64,000 bases of DNA, taken from assembly GCA_964342525.1 (NCBI GenBank), contig CAYFGQ010000008.1, forward strand, positions 19,300 to 83,299, read 5' to 3'. This DNA comes from G963676205 sp964342525. Lineage in GTDB: Bacteria; Campylobacterota; Campylobacteria; Campylobacterales; Arcobacteraceae. The notes beneath the pieces are model-generated. The model saw nothing but the letters and a program-made list of their open reading frames with translations. It was not told where the DNA came from and ran no database searches. This document shows, piece by piece, positions 60,468-64,000 of this stretch (its first letter is position 1; each line of letters begins with the position of its first letter). The position numbers and the translations under genes are program-made.

Positions 60468-61208
60468 TTAAACTCCTAAATTAGCAAAACCTTTTTTATC
60501 AAGCTCTAGGGCTAAGGTATGATCTCCACTTTTTACTATTTTACCATCACTTAAAATATGTACAAAATCTGGTTTTATTAGTTCTAAAAGTCTATCATAG
60601 TGGGTGATCATAAGTATTGATCTTTTTCCATCACGAAGTGCATTTATCACTTGGGACACAGTTTTTATAGCATCTACATCCATCCCTGAATCAAGCTCAT
60701 CAAGCATGATAAGATCTGGCTTTAACATGAGTAACTGAATAAGTTCATTTCTTTTTTTCTCACCACCAGAAAAACCTTCATTTAATCCCCTTTTTAATAG
60801 GGAGATGTCAAGATCAAAAGCTTTTGTTTCACCCTTTACAAGTTTTAAAAATTCCATAGCATCAAGTTCTTCATCACCATGATATTTTCTTTTAGCATTT
60901 ATGGCTGTTTTTAAAAAATAGTTATTTAAAACCCCTGGTACTTCAATAGGGTGTTGGAAGCTTAAAAATATCCCTTCATTTGCCCTTTCATCTGCACTTA
61001 AATCTAATAAATCTTTACCTTTATAAGTGATTGAGCCATTAGTAACTTCACAATCATAGTGTGCAGCAAGGGTTTTCACAAGAGTAGATTTACCAGCTCC
61101 ATTCACACCCATAAGAGCATGAACCTCACCCTCTTTGATCTCTAAATTTAATTCTTTTAATATCTCATTCTCATTTATTTTTACACTTAAATCTTTTATA
61201 CTAAGCAT
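60468..61208 (-). CDS. sufC: Fe-S assembly ATPase SufC
   Basis: A 246-aa ABC ATPase: Walker A MGVNGAGKST, Q-loop FLSFQHPIEVPG, signature GFSGGEKKRNE, Walker B LIMLDELDSGMDVDA and H-loop MITHYDR. The SufC-specific wording (PIEVPGV, SGGEKKRNE) leaves little doubt. It powers conformational change in SufBD. It lies 48 bp after sufB. Confidence 0.95.
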   Translation of the reverse strand: MLSIKDLSVKINENEILKELNLEIKEGEVHALMGVNGAGKSTLVKTLAAHYDCEVTNGSITYKGKDLLDLSADERANEGIFLSFQHPIEVPGVLNNYFLKTAINAKRKYHGDEELDAMEFLKLVKGETKAFDLDISLLKRGLNEGFSGGEKKRNELIQLLMLKPDLIMLDELDSGMDVDAIKTVSQVINALRDGKRSILMITHYDRLLELIKPDFVHILSDGKIVKSGDHTLALELDKKGFANLGV

Positions 61209-61256
61209 AATTCGTCCTTCAATTTAATTCTTAATTATTAATTTTTAACTTTTAAT

Positions 61257-62693
61257 CTAACCAACGCTTCCCTCTAAGGTCACTTCAAGTAAAGCTTTAG
61301 CTTCAACAGCAAACTCCATAGGAAGTTCATTTAATACACTTTTACAAAATCCATTTACTACCATAGATACGGCATCCTCTTCAGAAATACCCCTTTGTCT
61401 TAAATAAAATAGTTGTTCATCTGATATCTTTGAAGTGGTTGCTTCGTGTTCTACTATAGCTGTTTTATTTCTTATCTCATGGTAAGGGTAGGTATTTGCT
61501 CTAGCTTTTCCTCCAATGATTAAAGAATCACATTCAGAATAGTTTCTAGCATTGTCTGCTTTTTTACCTATTTTTACTAGTCCTCTATATCCATTTATAC
61601 CTGATAGTGCTGAGATACCTTTTGAGATGATTGTGGATTTTGTATTTTTACCCACATGGATCATTTTAGTTCCCGTATCTGCTTGTTGTGAAAGGGATGA
61701 TATGGCAACAGAGTAAAACTCTCCCACACTGTTTTCACCTTTTAAGATACAGCTTGGGTATTTCCATGTGATAAGTGATCCAGTCTCAACTTGTGTCCAT
61801 GAGATTTTTGAATTTTTACCTTCACACAATCCTCTTTTTGTCACAAAATTTAAAATTCCACCATTTCCATCTTTATCTCCAGGGTACCAGTTTTGTATAG
61901 TGGAGTATTTTATCTCAGCATCTTCATGGCTTATTAGTTCCACAACTGCTGCGTGAAGTTGTCTTTGATCCCTTGAAGGTGCTGAACACCCTTCATTGTA
62001 TGATACATATGATCCTTTATCTGCTATGATAAGTGTTCTCTCAAATTGTCCAGTATTTAGTGCATTTATCCTAAAATATGTGGAAAGTTCCATTGGACAT
62101 CTAGTCTCTGGTGGTATATAAACAAAAGATCCATCTGTAAATACAGCAGAATTTAATGTCGCAAAATAATTGTCTTTTACCGGTACTACAGAAGCCAAAT
62201 ATTTTTTTAATAATTTTGGATGATTATGTGCAGCTTCAGATATTGAACAAAATATAATACCTAGTTTTTCCAGCTCATCTTGAAAGGTTGTTTTAACAGA
62301 TACTGAATCAAATACAGCGTCCACTGCTACGCCTGCAAGCATCTTTTGCTCTTCAAGTGGAATCCCAAGTTTTTCATATGTTTTTAATATATTTGGATCA
62401 ACTTCATCTAAAGAATCTAAGGCTTGTTTTGGGGCAGAAAAATATGATATATCTTGATAGTCTATTTTAGGATATTTTAGTTTTGCCCAATCTGGCTCAC
62501 TCATCTCTTTCCAAAGCTCATAAGCTTTTAGTCTAAATTCTAAAAGCCACTCCGGTTCCTCTTTTTTTGATGAGATAGCACGGATAACATTTTCATCCAA
62601 ACCTTTAGGAAAAGTATCACTTTGTACTAGGGTTTCAAATCCAAATTTATAGTCATTTTCTAATAATTTATCTATTTGTTTTTTACTACTCAT
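61257..62693 (-). CDS. sufB: Fe-S scaffold subunit SufB
   Basis: A 478-aa SufB: PKQALDSLDEVDPNILKTYEKLGIPLEEQK, YIPPETRCPMELSTYFRIN, YNEGCSAPSR and the C-terminal EHEATTSKISDEQLFYLRQRG with VNGFCKSVLNELPMEFAVEA are all family hallmarks. The scaffold cysteines are present. It is the first gene of the sufBCDSET operon. The start follows AAGGATT, and an IscR-like palindrome lies 15 bp upstream. Confidence 0.95.
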   Translation of the reverse strand: MSSKKQIDKLLENDYKFGFETLVQSDTFPKGLDENVIRAISSKKEEPEWLLEFRLKAYELWKEMSEPDWAKLKYPKIDYQDISYFSAPKQALDSLDEVDPNILKTYEKLGIPLEEQKMLAGVAVDAVFDSVSVKTTFQDELEKLGIIFCSISEAAHNHPKLLKKYLASVVPVKDNYFATLNSAVFTDGSFVYIPPETRCPMELSTYFRINALNTGQFERTLIIADKGSYVSYNEGCSAPSRDQRQLHAAVVELISHEDAEIKYSTIQNWYPGDKDGNGGILNFVTKRGLCEGKNSKISWTQVETGSLITWKYPSCILKGENSVGEFYSVAISSLSQQADTGTKMIHVGKNTKSTIISKGISALSGINGYRGLVKIGKKADNARNYSECDSLIIGGKARANTYPYHEIRNKTAIVEHEATTSKISDEQLFYLRQRGISEEDAVSMVVNGFCKSVLNELPMEFAVEAKALLEVTLEGSVG

Positions 62694-62707
62694 TTTTAAA
62701 ATCCTTT

Positions 62708-62732
62708 AAATAGGAGTATTTTAGTCCTATTT
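62708..62732 (-). promoter_or_regulatory. IscR-like palindrome upstream of sufB
   Basis: The same 25-bp palindrome as at 45149-45173 (arms AAATAGGAGT and AGTCCTATTT). On the minus strand the core reads GACTAAAATACTC, near the type 1 IscR consensus. A TAAAAT inside it could serve as a -10 box with an upstream TTATAC, so binding would block the suf promoter. An Rrf2/IscR regulator is expected but not encoded in the window. Confidence 0.65.
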
Positions 62733-62955
62733 GATATTAGTATAAGAAACTTAAATAAAAAATAAAGGAGGATAATTAGTTTTTTTATAAAGAAATCTGA
62801 AAAAACTACAAATTTACTACGAGATAATTTTATGAAATCCTAGTGCTAAGTGTTTGCTAAGGTATTTCTTTGCAAAAATTAAGTAAAATATATACGCTAA
62901 TAACTATAAAAGGGCACTTTTGATTTTTTATGTGCTCTGAAATTTAGGATTTTGT

Positions 62956-64000
62956 TTGTTTAAGTTTTTATTTTTTGTAATATTTGTAGCTTCATCACTA
63001 AATGCAACTTTAGTAAGTAGAAGCTTTTTGGATAATGACCTTAAGGTTTTACAAGATTTGGATATCGATACTTCGTTTATAACTGATTATAAACTACAAG
63101 ATAGATATAAGAGGTTAGCGTACTCTAAAAATAGGTATAAAGAGAAGTTAAATGATGCTTCACTATTCGTGCCTGTATTAAAAGAGATGCTAAAAGAAAA
63201 TGATATACCAGATGCTTTTTTATATCTAGTGATGGCAGAGTCAAATTTCACTCTAAATGCCAAATCAAAAGCAAAAGCTATGGGTCTTTGGCAGTTTATG
63301 CCAGCTACTGGGAAAGTTTTTGGACTTAAACAAAATCTATATGTTGATGAGAGAATGGATTTAGTTAAATCAACTGAGTCAGCTATCGCATACCTTAAAA
63401 AACTAAAAAAGATGTTTGGTTCTTGGTATCTTGCAGCTATTGCATATAACTGTGGTGAAGGTAGAGTTATTGAAGCTCTAACAAGATCAACACTTGATAT
63501 GTATTATCTTTATGATAAAAAGAAATATAGAGCTGATAAAAGAATGCCTGATTATAGAAGAATTATCAGAGAATATCAAGCAAAAAGATTAAAGTTTAGA
63601 CATCTTTATAAGGTATATAAAGCTACTAAAAAGATGAAATATAAGCCAGGAATCAATGAGCTTTTAATTGTTCAACCAAACTTATCTAGACAATATTTAC
63701 CAAGTGAATCTCAAGATTATATTAGAAAAATTATAGCTTTAGCACTTTTAAATAATAGCAATTATTTCTTAGATCATGATAATTCACATCTTTTAAATAT
63801 GGGTATGCTTTCACCAATTGCTGCAGTATCCGTAAAGGGTGGAACACATATTGAGGATATTGCAAGGGTTGCTGGTATGACAAAAAAAGAGTTACTTGCT
63901 CTAAATCTTCATATCAAACAAGATATTATCCCTCCATATGAAAAAACATATAATGTTTATATCCCATATTCAAAACTTACAAGATTTAATAAAAACATTG
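62956..64000 (+). CDS. MltD-like membrane-bound lytic transglycosylase (3' end cut by window edge)
   Basis: About 348 residues are visible before the window ends. The TTG start is preceded by AGGA. A signal peptide (FKFLFFVIFVASSLNA) leads to an SLT goose-lysozyme-like domain: the catalytic Glu95 in YLVMAESNFTLNAKSKAKAMGLWQFMP, then AYNCGEGRV and later NELLIVQ. A LysM-like segment follows (VKGGTHIEDIARVAGMTKKELLALN). MltD cleaves peptidoglycan glycan strands. About 220 bp of AT-rich sequence, with a GGGCAC/GTGCTC hairpin, separates it from the suf promoter. Confidence 0.8.
   Translation, partial: MFKFLFFVIFVASSLNATLVSRSFLDNDLKVLQDLDIDTSFITDYKLQDRYKRLAYSKNRYKEKLNDASLFVPVLKEMLKENDIPDAFLYLVMAESNFTLNAKSKAKAMGLWQFMPATGKVFGLKQNLYVDERMDLVKSTESAIAYLKKLKKMFGSWYLAAIAYNCGEGRVIEALTRSTLDMYYLYDKKKYRADKRMPDYRRIIREYQAKRLKFRHLYKVYKATKKMKYKPGINELLIVQPNLSRQYLPSESQDYIRKIIALALLNNSNYFLDHDNSHLLNMGMLSPIAAVSVKGGTHIEDIARVAGMTKKELLALNLHIKQDIIPPYEKTYNVYIPYSKLTRFNKNI

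Noticed and set aside
62733..62955. Possible RNA gene between sufB and the lytic transglycosylase
   Set aside because: Apart from a GGGCAC/GTGCTC hairpin near 62912-62940, no cloverleaf, terminator or conserved RNA motif is visible.
1..64000. CRISPR arrays, insertion sequences, prophage, rRNA or tRNA genes
   Set aside because: I looked for regularly spaced repeats, transposase motifs, integrases and tRNA-like folds and found none that I can support; a tRNAscan or CRISPR finder run would settle it.

Overview
The window is a compact, AT-rich bacterial chromosome segment of about 60 protein genes. I see no rRNA, tRNA, CRISPR array or insertion sequence. The best guess is Campylobacterota, probably an Arcobacter-like genus. 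This rests on base composition, AGA-dominated arginine codons, an HslV beginning MFDATTIL, a kinase with the H-box NISHQWRQPLS, a SUF operon and flavocytochrome c sulfide dehydrogenase genes. The genus is inference.

Layout. 1-2400: truncated LplT/Aas-like transporter with a MerR-type regulator and two palindromic operators, then an SDR enzyme and an S24 peptidase. 2400-9650: DUF2608 protein, DadA-like oxidase, and a DNA-repair group (YcaQ-like glycosylase, AlkD-like protein, YjbR) mixed with small enzymes. 9700-12480: serine hydrolase and a DUF4242 family with two intact copies and one decayed copy. 12476-14283: ATPase/HNH pair resembling Septu defence. 14478-16317: four small metabolic genes. 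16324-23280: HD-GYP protein, orphan histidine kinase, small proteins and a NicO/DUF1007 metal pair. 23745-25353: fccAB. 25569-33103: haem-sensor GGDEF/EAL protein, sulfotransferase, frameshifted acetyltransferase, DUF3095 protein, and two AAA ATPases under a triple palindromic operator. 33200-40240: GGDEF/EAL protein, rhodanese, MsrA-Grx-MsrB, AraC regulator, aminotransferase and dihaem cytochrome. 40360-45510: tri-haem peroxidase, Crp/Fnr regulator, globin-EAL protein and chemoreceptor. 45738-53555: methyltransferase, FeeM/LuxI-like acyltransferase, TonB receptor, YfiR-like protein, GGDEF/EAL protein and EAL protein. 53922-57397: rplI, hslVU, small protein and tatD. 57430-57705: structured RNA plus a 28-aa hydrophobic peptide gene. 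57704-62693: suf operon. 62956-end: truncated MltD-like lytic transglycosylase.

How the parts work together. Six proteins carry c-di-GMP hydrolysis domains (five EAL, one HD-GYP) and all three GGDEF domains are degenerate, so the region looks like a c-di-GMP sink driven by haem, globin, periplasmic and possibly outer-membrane inputs. Redox genes appear tied together by two operator types. A TGTGA-N6-TCACA site, matching the recognition helix of the local Crp/Fnr protein, lies between the two cytochrome genes and before a DUF4242 gene. An identical 25-bp IscR-like palindrome lies before sufB and before the chemoreceptor/globin-EAL pair.

Best candidates for something new: (1) the 28-aa peptide locus, where the loop of an upstream hairpin is perfectly complementary over 11 nt to the end of the peptide gene, as in type I toxin-antitoxin loci; (2) the acyltransferase/methyltransferase - TonB receptor - YfiR-like - phosphodiesterase cluster; (3) the paired AAA ATPases under three palindromes spaced exactly 27 bp apart.
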